Source of the DNA: Alishewanella jeotgali KCTC 22429
Lineage (GTDB): Bacteria > Pseudomonadota > Gammaproteobacteria > Enterobacterales > Alteromonadaceae
Assembly: GCF_000245735.1 (NCBI RefSeq)
Contig: NZ_AHTH01000034.1
Span: 1-39,032, forward strand
DNA: 39,032 nucleotides
Direction of reading: 5' to 3'
How positions within the stretch are numbered: the stretch's first letter is position 1; each line of letters starts with the position of its first letter. Shown here one piece after another: positions 1 through 7,607 of this stretch. Position numbers and translations under genes: made by a program. The notes under the pieces were generated by a model. That model made no database searches, was not told the DNA's origin, and saw only the letters and a program-made list of their open reading frames with translations.

Positions 1-226
1 CACAGCGAGCCATAGCCACGATATCAACCATCACACTGCACTATGACCAAGCAACCTCAATACGAATAGCCAACCTAAACGCTTACACCACACTCAGACT
101 CCGGTACGCCCGTCGTACCGGAGTCATCCTGCGATAGTAATAGAAGAGATAAAGCGAGAAGACAAAACAGACTTATCACAGCGAGCCATAGCCACGATAT
201 CAACCATCACACTGCGCTACGACCAA
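1..226. repeat. Two 50-bp direct repeats 176 bp apart
   Basis: Positions 1-50 and 177-226 are the same 50-bp sequence with two differences near the 3' end (A/G at repeat position 40 and T/C at position 44). The sequence between them and after them does not repeat. The first copy sits exactly on the window edge, so more copies may lie upstream. No reading frame crosses the repeats convincingly. The function is unknown. In relatives this position upstream of murB often follows an rRNA operon, so the repeats may belong to its 3' flank, but this is inference. Confidence 0.8.
97..125. repeat. Perfect 12-bp inverted repeat (REP-like palindrome)
   Basis: Arms 97-108 and 114-125 are perfect reverse complements (GACTCCGGTACG and its partner) around a 5-nt loop. 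There is no T-run after the right arm, so it is not a standard intrinsic terminator. It lies between the two 50-bp direct repeats. It may be a dispersed palindromic element or a Rho-dependent or processing hairpin. Confidence 0.7.
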
Positions 227-375
227 ACAACAGCCAGACAAAGCGTAAAGTCAGACAACACAAAACGTGGAGATAACAAAAACTAAGGATATCCATTAGT
301 GTATAGTCCGATAACAAACTGTCAGTGTTATCTCGCATCTGAAAGCAATCATTTCCTGCCAAAGCCGCAATAAAT
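227..375. other. Non-coding stretch upstream of murB
   Basis: No supportable gene is present. The only structure seen is a 7-bp inverted repeat, GATAACA at 310-316 and TGTTATC at 326-332, with a 9-nt loop. A second AGATAACA copy at 271-278 could pair with the same right arm. The region is AT-rich with many stops on both strands. Confidence 0.5.
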
Positions 376-404
376 TTGCGCTCGCGCCGGGGGTTCTTTA
401 AAAT
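376..404 (+). promoter_or_regulatory. Probable murB promoter
   Basis: A -35 TTGCGC (376-381) and a -10 TAAAAT (399-404) are separated by 17 bp. The same TTGCGC -35 is used by the tRNA promoter at 3170. Transcription would start near 411, after the in-frame TTG at 404, which is why murB is started at the ATG at 434. Inverted arms GCCGCAAT (364-371) and ATTGCGGC (403-410) bracket the promoter. Confidence 0.55.
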
Positions 405-433
405 TGCGGCTAATTCACAACCATGGTTTTGCT

Positions 434-1444
434 ATGCAACTTCTTCGTCAGCAAGCAGCTGAACAGTACTCAAGTTTTCGCCTGCCTTATCAACTCGACC
501 AGGTATTTCTCGCCGCCGATATTGCGGATCTTAAGCAATTTAACGGACCGGATTATCCAACAGTATTAGGCGAGGGTACCAATACCATCTTTTTGGCGAC
601 GCAGCATAAGCCGGTGTTACGCTATCTTGCTAAGGGAATAAGCCAACACGCCGATACTGAGCATGTTCTGTTACACGTTGAAGCTGGCCATAACTGGCAT
701 CAACTGGTCAGTTGGACGGTAGAGCAGCAATTATGGGGCCTGGAAAACCTGGCTTTAATACCGGGCTCGGTGGGCGCAGCGCCGGTACAGAATATTGGTG
801 CTTATGGTGTCGAGCTCTCAGATCGCTGCAGCTATGTTGACTTCTACGACTGGCAGCGCCGTGAAGTAGTAAGGATACCGGCATCGGAGTGCCAGTTTGC
901 TTATCGCGATAGCATTTTTAAACAGCAATTGCAGGGCCGCGGCGTAATAGTGGCCCTTGGCCTGACGCTATCACGCCAGCCTATGCCAGTGCTGGATTAT
1001 CCCGGCTTAAAAGAGTTACCAAAAACAGCCACGTTACAGCAAATTTTCGCAACTGTTATCCAGATCCGGCAAAGTAAGCTACCTGATTACCGGCAGTTGC
1101 CCAATTGTGGCAGCTTCTTTAAGAACCCTGTTATTACCGAGCGGCAGTTTCAACTTATACGCCATGACTATCCAACACTGCCCGGCTATCCACAAACAGA
1201 GGGTGTCAAGGTGCCAGCTGCCTGGCTAATAGAGCAAGCTGGTTTCAAAGGCGTGGTAGTTGATAACGTCGGTTGTTATCAGAAGCAACCGCTGGTCATC
1301 GTGAATTACGGCCTGGCCGATAGTGCGCCTTTACTGGCTTTAATCGCTACCATTCGTAGTACCGTGCTGCAGCGCTTCGCCATTGAGCTTGAACCTGAAG
1401 TCAGATTACTCAATGGCGCCGGACAGCACCATGTCCCAGCCTAA
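434..1444 (+). CDS. murB: UDP-N-acetylenolpyruvoylglucosamine reductase MurB
   Basis: This cytoplasmic flavoenzyme uses NADPH to reduce UDP-GlcNAc-enolpyruvate to UDP-MurNAc, the second committed step of peptidoglycan precursor synthesis. The 336-aa product matches the E. coli type I family in length. An FAD-binding stretch with GEGTN lies near residues 46-50, and ALIPGSVGAAPVQNIGAYG begins at residue 97. The expected catalytic residues are present: Arg148 in YRDS, Ser227 in GSFFKNP and Glu322 in LEPEVRL. An upstream in-frame TTG at 404 was rejected because it overlaps the predicted -10, although no clear Shine-Dalgarno sequence precedes the ATG either. The gene overlaps birA by 14 nt, which suggests translational coupling. 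Confidence 0.95.
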   Translation: MQLLRQQAAEQYSSFRLPYQLDQVFLAADIADLKQFNGPDYPTVLGEGTNTIFLATQHKPVLRYLAKGISQHADTEHVLLHVEAGHNWHQLVSWTVEQQLWGLENLALIPGSVGAAPVQNIGAYGVELSDRCSYVDFYDWQRREVVRIPASECQFAYRDSIFKQQLQGRGVIVALGLTLSRQPMPVLDYPGLKELPKTATLQQIFATVIQIRQSKLPDYRQLPNCGSFFKNPVITERQFQLIRHDYPTLPGYPQTEGVKVPAAWLIEQAGFKGVVVDNVGCYQKQPLVIVNYGLADSAPLLALIATIRSTVLQRFAIELEPEVRLLNGAGQHHVPA

Positions 1445-2414
1445 TTTACAGCTACAACGGCAGTTGCTGGCTCTACTCGCTGACGGCAAATTTCACTCAG
1501 GTCAGCGTTTGGCTGAACGTTTTGGTTTAAGTCGTACCGCAATCGCGAATAATCTGCAGCAGCTAAGTCAACTCGGGTTGGATATCTTTAAGCTAAAGGG
1601 CAAGGGCTATGCGCTCTCCAGCCCATTGCAGCTGTTAGATGCGGCAGTGATCCGTAGTTTACAGTGTAATGAAAGTCCAGAGATCCGGGTGCAGCATATT
1701 ACTGATTCTACCAATGCGCAGCTATTGGCACTGATCCAGGCCGGTAAGCCGTTACAGCCGGGGCAAGTGATTGTGGCCGAGGCGCAAACCGCAGGAAGGG
1801 GCCGCCGTGGGCGGCAATGGTTTTCGCCTTTTGGTAGCAGTCTATACTTTAGTTGCTATTGGCGGTTGGAGCAGGGGATCCCTGCTGCCATGGGATTGAG
1901 TCTGGTCGTCGCCTGCGCATTGGCTGAGCTGTTGCAGCAAGATTATCAGGTGCCAGCGCAAGTAAAATGGCCTAATGATTTATACATCAACGGGGCAAAG
2001 GCTGCCGGCATTCTGGTTGAGTTGGCAGGGCAAGCGGATGCGGTGTGTGAGTTAGTCATTGGCATAGGCTTAAATATTCGTTTGCCGCAGCTGGCAGACC
2101 AGAGCATCGACCAACCATTCACCGATCTGCAATCTCACGCCACAGCAACGGTTGACCGCAATGTGCTAATTGCCCGTTTGCAGCAACATCTAATTGGTGC
2201 TCTGGAGCTGTTTAACGCTGCGGGCTTTGCACCCTTTCAGCAGCGTTTTAATCAGTTTGATCTCTATGCCGGTAAAGCAGTTAAACTCAGTGGTAGCAAA
2301 GAGATCAGCGGCATTTGTCGTGGTGTGGATCAACAAGGTGCCCTGCTTCTTGAAACTGTCGCAGGCTTACAGGCGTTTTATGGCGGAGAGCTCAGTTTAA
2401 GAGGAGCAACCTGA
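1431..2414 (+). CDS. birA: Bifunctional biotin-[acetyl-CoA carboxylase] ligase / biotin operon repressor BirA
   Basis: BirA makes biotinyl-5'-AMP and transfers biotin to the AccB lysine of acetyl-CoA carboxylase. The holo-dimer represses biotin genes. The 327-aa product has an N-terminal winged helix (about residues 15-60, with GLSRTAIANNLQQL as recognition region). It then has a ligase core with GRGRRGR at 122-128 and KWPND at 179-183, and a C-terminal SH3-like domain ending in GGELSLRG. It is therefore the regulatory class of BirA, not a ligase-only form. The start at 1431 aligns with the E. coli N-terminus. In-frame TTG 1383 and ATG 1413 lie deeper in murB and would add unmatched residues. 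Confidence 0.95.
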   Translation: MSQPNLQLQRQLLALLADGKFHSGQRLAERFGLSRTAIANNLQQLSQLGLDIFKLKGKGYALSSPLQLLDAAVIRSLQCNESPEIRVQHITDSTNAQLLALIQAGKPLQPGQVIVAEAQTAGRGRRGRQWFSPFGSSLYFSCYWRLEQGIPAAMGLSLVVACALAELLQQDYQVPAQVKWPNDLYINGAKAAGILVELAGQADAVCELVIGIGLNIRLPQLADQSIDQPFTDLQSHATATVDRNVLIARLQQHLIGALELFNAAGFAPFQQRFNQFDLYAGKAVKLSGSKEISGICRGVDQQGALLLETVAGLQAFYGGELSLRGAT

Positions 2415-3106
2415 TGCAGCTACTATTGGATCTGGGAAACAGCCGTTTAAAAGCCGCACTATATCAGAACGGCCAGTTCCAACAGTTGGCATTAGATTCC
2501 GTTGCTGGCTTGCTTAAACTACCTGTTACTGCGGCTTACCTGAGCAGCGTAGCAACAGAGCAGAAAACAACGGAGCTGTTACAGGGTCTGCAAGCGGCAA
2601 ATTTTCCAACGGTGCAATTGCATACTGAGGCCAGCGCCTTTGGCTTGATAAATAGCTATGTTGAACCACAACGACTTGGTGTTGACCGCTGGTTAGCGAT
2701 GCTAGGTGCTTATCGCTCTTATCCGGCAGACCGTCAGTTAATCGTCGACGCCGGAACTGCTGTGACCTTTGATTGGTTGGAGGCAAATCGTCATCTGGGT
2801 GGGTGGATCTTGCCCGGATTACAATTACAGCAGCAAGCATTACTAACTCAAACCGCGCGGGTACATAAGGCGCAGCAGCTGATGCCAAACCTCGCCCCGG
2901 GCTGTTCTACCAGCGCCGGTGTCGAAAACGGCGCTTTGGCAGCAATAATAGGTGCAATCCGTTTGGGCTGGCAAACAACACCGGCACAACAGCTGGTGCT
3001 CACTGGTGGTGATGCCGAACTGTTAAAAAGCTATCTGCCTGATCTGCCAGTGTTGGTTGATCCCTTTTTGTTATTTCGGGGTATTGCGCAATACATCGAC
3101 AATTAA
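2414..3106 (+). CDS. coaX: Type III pantothenate kinase CoaX
   Basis: CoaX phosphorylates pantothenate, the first step of coenzyme A synthesis. It belongs to the ASKHA fold, needs a monovalent cation and is not feedback-inhibited by CoA. The 230-aa product shows the phosphate-binding DLGNSR at residues 6-11, GVDRW at 89-93, DAGTAVTFD at 112-120, GGWILPGLQ at 129-137, and TGGDAELL near the C-terminus. Its ATG shares one base with the birA TGA, and a GAGGAG ribosome-binding site lies at 2401-2406. In enterobacteria this slot is occupied by the unrelated type I kinase coaA. The birA-coaX pairing seen here also occurs in pseudomonads. Confidence 0.93.
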   Translation: MQLLLDLGNSRLKAALYQNGQFQQLALDSVAGLLKLPVTAAYLSSVATEQKTTELLQGLQAANFPTVQLHTEASAFGLINSYVEPQRLGVDRWLAMLGAYRSYPADRQLIVDAGTAVTFDWLEANRHLGGWILPGLQLQQQALLTQTARVHKAQQLMPNLAPGCSTSAGVENGALAAIIGAIRLGWQTTPAQQLVLTGGDAELLKSYLPDLPVLVDPFLLFRGIAQYIDN

Positions 3107-3115
3107 AAGCTGTTT

Positions 3116-3160
3116 TGGCTAGCATTTAGCCACTTGGCTAAGAAAATCCGCTTTTTTCGT
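3116..3160 (+). terminator. Weak or uncertain terminator region after coaX
   Basis: Two mutually exclusive hairpins can form: TGGCTA (3116-3121) with TAGCCA (3127-3132), or TTAGCC (3126-3131) with GGCTAA (3136-3141). A run of six T occurs about 13 nt further on. The stems are short and the T-run is distant, so read-through into the tRNA operon is possible. Confidence 0.3.
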
Positions 3161-3169
3161 GTTTTTCTG

Positions 3170-3198
3170 TTGCGCGACTTTCCGCATTCCACTAGAAT
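3170..3198 (+). promoter_or_regulatory. Promoter of the tRNA-tufB operon
   Basis: TTGCGC (3170-3175) and TAGAAT (3193-3198) have an exact 17-bp spacer. They are followed by a C-rich discriminator (TCGCACCC), typical of stringently controlled stable-RNA promoters. The first tRNA begins 19 nt after the -10. Confidence 0.7.
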
Positions 3199-3217
3199 TC
3201 GCACCCACTGACGTAGT

Positions 3218-3293
<76 letters not shown>

Positions 3294-3298
3294 TTAGT

Positions 3299-3383
<85 letters not shown>

Positions 3384-3412
3384 TCTTCGTCAGGAGAATA
3401 GCTACGAGAAGG

Positions 3413-3489
<77 letters not shown>

Positions 3490-3502
3490 ATAAGATCACA
3501 AT

Positions 3503-3578
<76 letters not shown>

Positions 3579-3653
3579 TCTTGCAAGCCTCCCTCGTAAG
3601 CATTACAATGCTGATTTTTCAATCACCGCCGTTTTGTTTAATAAGGGTTACTT

Positions 3654-4841
3654 ATGGCTAAGGCTAAATTTGAACGCGTAAAACCGCACGTAAACGTAGG
3701 TACAATCGGCCACGTTGACCACGGTAAAACTACACTGACAGCTGCTATCACTAACGTATTAGCTAAGCACTACGGCGGTCAGGCATTTGCTTTCGATCAA
3801 ATCGACAAAGCACCGGAAGAAAAAGCCCGTGGTATCACGATCAATACTTCACACGTAGAATACGACACACCAACGCGTCACTATGCACACGTTGACTGTC
3901 CAGGTCACGCTGACTACGTTAAGAACATGATCACTGGTGCAGCTCCAGATGGACGGCGGCTAATTCTGGTAGTAGCGGCGACAGACGGCCCAATGCCACA
4001 AACGCGTGAGCACATCCTGTTATCACGTCAGGTAGGCGTACCGTACATCATCGTGTTCATGAACAAGTGTGACATGGTAGATGACGAAGAGCTGTTAGAG
4101 CTGGTAGAGATGGAAGTGCGTGAGCTTCTGTCAGACTACGACTTCCCAGGTGATGACCTGCCAGTAATCCGCGGTTCAGCCTTAAAAGGTCTGGAAGGCG
4201 ATGCCGAGTGGGAAAAGAAAATCCTGGAGCTGGGCGAAGCACTGGATACTTATATCCCAGAGCCAGAGCGTGCTATTGATAAGCCGTTCATCATGCCAAT
4301 CGAAGACGTATTCTCAATCGCGGGTCGTGGTACAGTAGTAACAGGCCGTGTAGAGCAAGGTATAATCAAAGTTGGTGAGACAGTAGAAATCGTCGGTATC
4401 AAAGATACAGTATCAACGACCTGTACTGGTGTAGAGATGTTCCGTAAGCTGCTGGACGAAGGTCGTGCGGGTGAGAACATTGGTGCACTGTTACGTGGTA
4501 CCAAGCGTGAAGACGTAGAGCGTGGTCAGGTACTGGCGAAGCCAGGTTCAATCAAGCCACACACTAAGTTTGAAGGTGAAGTGTACGTACTGTCAAAAGA
4601 AGAAGGTGGTCGTCACACGCCATTCTTCAAAGGCTACCGTCCACAGTTCTACTTCCGTACCACTGACGTAACAGGTGCGGTAGAGCTGCCAGAAGGCGTA
4701 GAGATGGTAATGCCAGGTGACAACCTGAAGTTCACCGTAGAACTGATTTGCCCAATCGCGATGGACGAAGGTTTACGCTTCGCAATCCGTGAAGGTGGTC
4801 GTACAGTAGGTGCAGGCGTAGTATCTAAGATCATCGCCTAA
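3654..4841 (+). CDS. tufB: Elongation factor Tu, first copy
   Basis: EF-Tu is the GTPase that delivers aminoacyl-tRNA to the ribosomal A site. Domain 1 carries GHVDHGKT (19-26), DCPGH (81-85, with catalytic His85) and NKCD (137-140). Two beta-barrel domains follow, ending in GVVSKIIA. The protein has 395 residues, one more than the usual 394. The extra residue lies at 98-103, where the expected QMDGG/A between helix B and the next strand is replaced by PDGRRL. The DNA at 3945-3962 shows an extra C and an extra TA around otherwise normal codons read out of frame. The gene follows four tRNAs, as in E. coli, and probably shares their transcript. AAGGG lies 6 nt before the ATG. The coding sequence appears identical to the second copy. 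Confidence 0.96.
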   Translation: MAKAKFERVKPHVNVGTIGHVDHGKTTLTAAITNVLAKHYGGQAFAFDQIDKAPEEKARGITINTSHVEYDTPTRHYAHVDCPGHADYVKNMITGAAPDGRRLILVVAATDGPMPQTREHILLSRQVGVPYIIVFMNKCDMVDDEELLELVEMEVRELLSDYDFPGDDLPVIRGSALKGLEGDAEWEKKILELGEALDTYIPEPERAIDKPFIMPIEDVFSIAGRGTVVTGRVEQGIIKVGETVEIVGIKDTVSTTCTGVEMFRKLLDEGRAGENIGALLRGTKREDVERGQVLAKPGSIKPHTKFEGEVYVLSKEEGGRHTPFFKGYRPQFYFRTTDVTGAVELPEGVEMVMPGDNLKFTVELICPIAMDEGLRFAIREGGRTVGAGVVSKIIA

Positions 4842-4860
4842 GTCATACTGTTGTACAAAG

Positions 4861-4884
4861 AAGGCTCCGGAAGGGGCCTTTTTT
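4861..4884 (+). terminator. Intrinsic terminator of tufB
   Basis: An 8-bp stem AAGGCTCC/GGGGCCTT (one G-T pair) with a GGAA tetraloop is followed by a run of six T. The same terminator, base for base, follows the second tuf gene. Confidence 0.9.
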
Positions 4885-4929
4885 GTCACTATTTCGCCAT
4901 CGAAACACCATTCAGGGTGCAAGCCAAGC

Positions 4930-4957
4930 TTGTTTTAGTCTGCTGAGACAGTATAAT
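4930..4957 (+). promoter_or_regulatory. Promoter for tRNA-Trp/secE/nusG
   Basis: TTGTTT (4930-4935), a 16-bp spacer and a consensus TATAAT (4952-4957) lie just after the tufB terminator, with GAGCGG as discriminator. This would start a transcript carrying tRNA-Trp followed by secE-nusG. Confidence 0.65.
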
Positions 4958-5002
4958 GAGCGGCTATTTAACGACAGTGTCGCGAGTCGTTGGTAACTTT
5001 AC

Positions 5003-5079
5003 AGGGGCATAGTTCCAATTGGTAGAACAGCGGTCTCCAAAACCGATGGTTGGGGGTTCGAATCCCTCTGCCCCTGCCA
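5003..5079 (+). tRNA. tRNA-Trp (anticodon CCA)
   Basis: A 77-nt tRNA with acceptor AGGGGCA (5003-5009) paired with TGCCCCT (5069-5075), discriminator G and encoded CCA at 5077-5079. The anticodon loop CTCCAAA gives CCA. It sits between tufB and secE, a position that is empty in E. coli. Confidence 0.95.
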
Positions 5080-5161
5080 AATTTCGCGCCCGGCAGTAAG
5101 CCGGGGCTATTATGTTAAGTTTGTGAATAACATAATTAAGTTTAATTAAGTGAGTGGAAGC

Positions 5162-5536
5162 ATGAGCGCAGTAAGCGAAACACCAAAAAGCGGATTAGAC
5201 CTGGTCAAGTGGCTGTTAGTTGTCGTTATCCTGTCTCTGATCGTAGTTGGTAACTATATTTATGAGTTGTCGACCTTAGAACGGGCCATTGCAATAGTGG
5301 TGCTAGTCGCTGCTGCCGGTTTTATTGCCGCGCAAACCACCAAAGGTAAAATTTTCCTGAATTTCGCCAAAGAATCCCGTACTGAAGTTCGCAAAGTAGT
5401 ATGGCCAACCCGCCAGGAAACGATGCAAACGACATTAGTGGTGATTGTTGCGACCATTATTATGGGTCTAATTCTATGGGGACTGGATGCCATTTTATTG
5501 CGCGTCGTCTCATTCTTTACCGGACTGGGGATTTAA
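5162..5536 (+). CDS. secE: Preprotein translocase subunit SecE
   Basis: SecE is the small essential clamp subunit of the SecYEG channel in the inner membrane. The 124-residue product resembles the three-segment enterobacterial type. It has hydrophobic segments at about residues 14-33, 40-58 and 91-112, and the conserved cytoplasmic ESRTEVRKVVWPTRQET motif before the third. The ATG at 5162 gives the E. coli-like N-terminus; an in-frame GTG at 5150 is possible, and neither has a strong Shine-Dalgarno sequence. nusG starts only 3 nt downstream. Confidence 0.93.
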   Translation: MSAVSETPKSGLDLVKWLLVVVILSLIVVGNYIYELSTLERAIAIVVLVAAAGFIAAQTTKGKIFLNFAKESRTEVRKVVWPTRQETMQTTLVVIVATIIMGLILWGLDAILLRVVSFFTGLGI

Positions 5537-5539
5537 GTC

Positions 5540-6079
5540 ATGGCAGGAAAAATGCGTTGGTATGTCGTTCAGGCGTTCTCTGGGTTTGAGCAAAAAGTTG
5601 CCACCTCGCTGCGCGAACATATCAAGATCCATCAAATGGAAGATAAATTCGGTGAGGTATTAGTACCCACCGAAGAAGTGATTGAAATGCGCGCCGGTCA
5701 AAAGCGTAAGTCAGAGCGTAAATTCTTCCCTGGCTACGTGCTGGTGCAAATGGAAATGTGTGAAGAGGCCTGGCACTTAGTGAAAAGTGTGCCGCGGGTA
5801 TTAGGTTTTATTGGTGGTACTTCAGATCGTCCGGCACCTATTTCAGAAAAAGAAGCCATGACTATCCTGAATCGCCTGCAAGACAATGCCGATAAACCGA
5901 AGCCGAAAACATTGTTTGAAGCCGGTGAAGTGGTGCGGGTAACTGAAGGTCCGTTTGCTGACTTTAATGGTGTGGTAGAGGAAGTTGACTACGAAAAGAG
6001 CCGCGTAAAAGTGTCGGTGTTAATTTTCGGTCGCGCGACACCAGTAGAATTAGAGTTCGGTCAAGTCGAGAAGGCTTGA
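5540..6079 (+). CDS. nusG: Transcription termination/antitermination protein NusG
   Basis: NusG binds RNA polymerase, suppresses pausing, recruits Rho and couples transcription to translation through S10. It also takes part in rRNA antitermination. The 179-residue product has the NGN domain ([15 protein letters not shown] to PRVLGFIGG) and a C-terminal KOW domain with [20 protein letters not shown]. It is slightly shorter than the 181-residue E. coli protein and has no insertions. It follows secE by 3 nt and ends at a strong terminator. Confidence 0.95.
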   Translation: MAGKMRWYVVQAFSGFEQKVATSLREHIKIHQMEDKFGEVLVPTEEVIEMRAGQKRKSERKFFPGYVLVQMEMCEEAWHLVKSVPRVLGFIGGTSDRPAPISEKEAMTILNRLQDNADKPKPKTLFEAGEVVRVTEGPFADFNGVVEEVDYEKSRVKVSVLIFGRATPVELEFGQVEKA

Positions 6080-6087
6080 TAATAAGC

Positions 6088-6116
6088 TTGTAACGGGGCG
6101 CAGATTAAAATATAAT
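6088..6116 (+). promoter_or_regulatory. rplK promoter, -10 inside a terminator loop
   Basis: TTGTAA (6088-6093), a 17-bp spacer and a consensus TATAAT (6111-6116) are followed by the GC-rich discriminator CTGCGCCC. The -10 spans the loop and the right arm of the nusG terminator hairpin. Confidence 0.75.
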
Positions 6117-6129
6117 CTGCGCCCTTTTT
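6096..6129 (+). terminator. Intrinsic terminator of nusG
   Basis: A perfect 12-bp stem, GGGCGCAGATTA (6096-6107) with its complement at 6113-6124, has a 5-nt loop and is followed by TTTTT. It is one of the strongest terminators in the window. It overlaps the rplK promoter, so only transcripts arriving from upstream contain the whole hairpin. Confidence 0.9.
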
Positions 6130-6136
6130 ATCGTAA

Positions 6137-6183
6137 GGGAAGCCGTTTGAGTAAGTGTCCTCGCACTTACAAGGCAAAGACCC
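6137..6183 (+). promoter_or_regulatory. Candidate L1-binding operator in the rplKA leader
   Basis: A perfect hairpin GTAAGTG/CACTTAC (6151-6157, 6164-6170) is capped below by GCC (6142-6144) pairing with GGC (6173-6175) and GGG (6137-6139) with CCC (6181-6183). Unequal internal loops AA and AAAGA separate the lower pairs. This asymmetric-loop shape resembles the L1 site on 23S rRNA, which the L11-operon mRNA mimics in E. coli. The match is from memory of the motif, not a covariance search. Confidence 0.5.
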
Positions 6184-6200
6184 ACTAACAGAGGTGAAAC

Positions 6201-6629
6201 ATGGCAAAGAAAGTCACTGCACTTATTAAACTGCAGGTAAAAGCCGGTATGGCAAACCCGTCGCCACCAGTTGGTCCGGCGTTAGGTCAGCACGGTGTTA
6301 ACATCATGGAATTCTGTAAAGGCTTCAACGCCCGTACAGAGAGCCTGGAAAAAGGCATGCCTATTCCAGTTGTTATCACAGTATATAGCGACCGTTCATT
6401 CACATTTGAAACCCGCACTCCACCAGCATCTTTCTTATTACTGAAAGCTGCTGGTCTGAAAGGTGGTTCAAGCCGTCCAAACACCCAGAAAGTTGGTAAA
6501 GTTACTGCTGCTCAGATCGACGAGATCGTGAAAGTAAAACAACCAGACTTAACAGCTGCGGATCACGCTGCTGCCGTGCGTACTATCGAAGGTACTGCGC
6601 GTTCAATGGGCTTAGTGGTGGAGGGCTAA
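6201..6629 (+). CDS. rplK: 50S ribosomal protein L11
   Basis: L11 binds the GTPase-associated region of 23S rRNA and is needed for factor function and for RelA activation during amino acid starvation. The 142-residue protein matches E. coli in length. It contains the N-terminal [20 protein letters not shown] segment and the C-terminal RNA-binding domain ending in [14 protein letters not shown]. It is the first gene of the rplKA pair and is followed by rplA after 3 nt. Autoregulation would come from L1 acting on the leader upstream. Confidence 0.96.
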   Translation: MAKKVTALIKLQVKAGMANPSPPVGPALGQHGVNIMEFCKGFNARTESLEKGMPIPVVITVYSDRSFTFETRTPPASFLLLKAAGLKGGSSRPNTQKVGKVTAAQIDEIVKVKQPDLTAADHAAAVRTIEGTARSMGLVVEG

Positions 6630-6632
6630 TAG

Positions 6633-7334
6633 ATGGCTAAATTAACTAAACGCGCTAAGTTAATCCGTTCTAAAGTTGATTTAACTCGCGAATATGAGAT
6701 CAACGAAGCTGTTGCGCTGTTAAAAGAATTATCAGCTGGCAAGTTCGTAGAAAGCGTTGACGTAGCAGTTAACCTGGGTATCGATGCCCGTAAATCTGAC
6801 CAGAACGTACGTGGTGCTACTGTACTGCCGCACGGTACTGGCCGTACTGTTCGTGTTGCTGTGTTCACCCAGGGTGCTAATGCAGAAGCCGCTAAAGCAG
6901 CTGGTGCAGACATCGTTGGTATGGAAGACTTAGCTGAACAAGTTAAGAAAGGCGTTATGGATTTTGACGTTGTTATCGCTTCTCCAGATGCGATGCGCGT
7001 TGTTGGTATGCTGGGTCAGATCTTAGGTCCTCGCGGCCTGATGCCTAACCCGAAGACCGGCACTGTTACTCCTAACGTTGCTGAAGCAGTTAAGAACGCT
7101 AAAGCGGGTCAGGTACGTTACCGTAACGACAAGAATGGTATCATCCATTCAACCATCGGTAAGCTGGATTTCGACGCTGACAAGCTGAAAGAAAACTTAG
7201 AAGCCTTACTGGTTGCGCTGAAGCGTGCTAAGCCTTCAGTAGCTAAAGGTGTGTATATCAAGAAAGTGACTATTTCTTCTACACACGGTGCAGGTTTAAC
7301 CCTGAGCCAGGCTTCGTTAAGCGCTGCTGTTTAA
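6633..7334 (+). CDS. rplA: 50S ribosomal protein L1
   Basis: L1 forms the mobile stalk at the E site and is the translational repressor of its own operon. The 233-residue product has the two-domain family signature, with [24 protein letters not shown] in the middle and [16 protein letters not shown] about two-thirds along. The GGAGGG ribosome-binding site lies inside the end of rplK, consistent with translational coupling. A hairpin and the rplJ promoter follow directly. Confidence 0.96.
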   Translation: MAKLTKRAKLIRSKVDLTREYEINEAVALLKELSAGKFVESVDVAVNLGIDARKSDQNVRGATVLPHGTGRTVRVAVFTQGANAEAAKAAGADIVGMEDLAEQVKKGVMDFDVVIASPDAMRVVGMLGQILGPRGLMPNPKTGTVTPNVAEAVKNAKAGQVRYRNDKNGIIHSTIGKLDFDADKLKENLEALLVALKRAKPSVAKGVYIKKVTISSTHGAGLTLSQASLSAAV

Positions 7335-7338
7335 GCGC

Positions 7339-7368
7339 TTTACAGCTAAGGGCAGGTTAATTTATAAT
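7339..7368 (+). promoter_or_regulatory. rplJ promoter
   Basis: TTTACA (7339-7344), an 18-bp spacer and TATAAT (7363-7368) are followed by a CTCGCCC discriminator. As at rplK, the -10 lies in the loop and right arm of a terminator-like hairpin. Confidence 0.65.
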
Positions 7369-7383
7369 CTCGCCCTCATTTTT
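7350..7383 (+). terminator. Terminator-like hairpin after rplA
   Basis: GGGC-AGGTTA (7350-7359) pairs with TAATCT-C-GCCC (7365-7375) with one bulged C and one G-T pair. A loop of five and then TCA plus five T follow. It probably reduces read-through from rplKA while overlapping the rplJ promoter. Confidence 0.6.
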
Positions 7384-7384
7384 C

Positions 7385-7600
7385 GGGTAGAAGCGGTTGT
7401 TGTTTAGGCAATTAATCGCTTCCGTCCAAGACCGTAGGTGTTACGCTGTTTCGATAGCCGTAACTTAATAAACCAACCTACGCAGACGGTGTAGGCCCCA
7501 GAACGAATTATATTCTTCTGGTCTCACCGTAAATCGCGCGCTGGCAACCGTCAGCGATGTGTAGGCAACCGAACATTATGTTCGGATGAACCAGGAGTTA
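7385..7600 (+). promoter_or_regulatory. L10 leader (r-protein autoregulatory mRNA structure)
   Basis: The 5' untranslated region of rplJL is highly structured. The core at 7422-7491 closely resembles the E. coli L10 leader: a CCGTCCAAGACCGTAGG segment pairs with CCTACGCAGACGG downstream, with a CTTAAT-containing loop. A CCGAACA/TGTTCGG hairpin (7569-7575, 7579-7585) stands just before the Shine-Dalgarno sequence. In E. coli the L10-(L12)4 complex binds this leader to repress translation. Confidence 0.8.
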
Positions 7601-7607
7601 AGAGCCA

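Noticed and set aside
404..433. TTG start extending MurB by 10 residues
   Set aside because: The TTG overlaps the predicted -10, so it would lie upstream of the transcript start, and the extra residues match nothing in the family.
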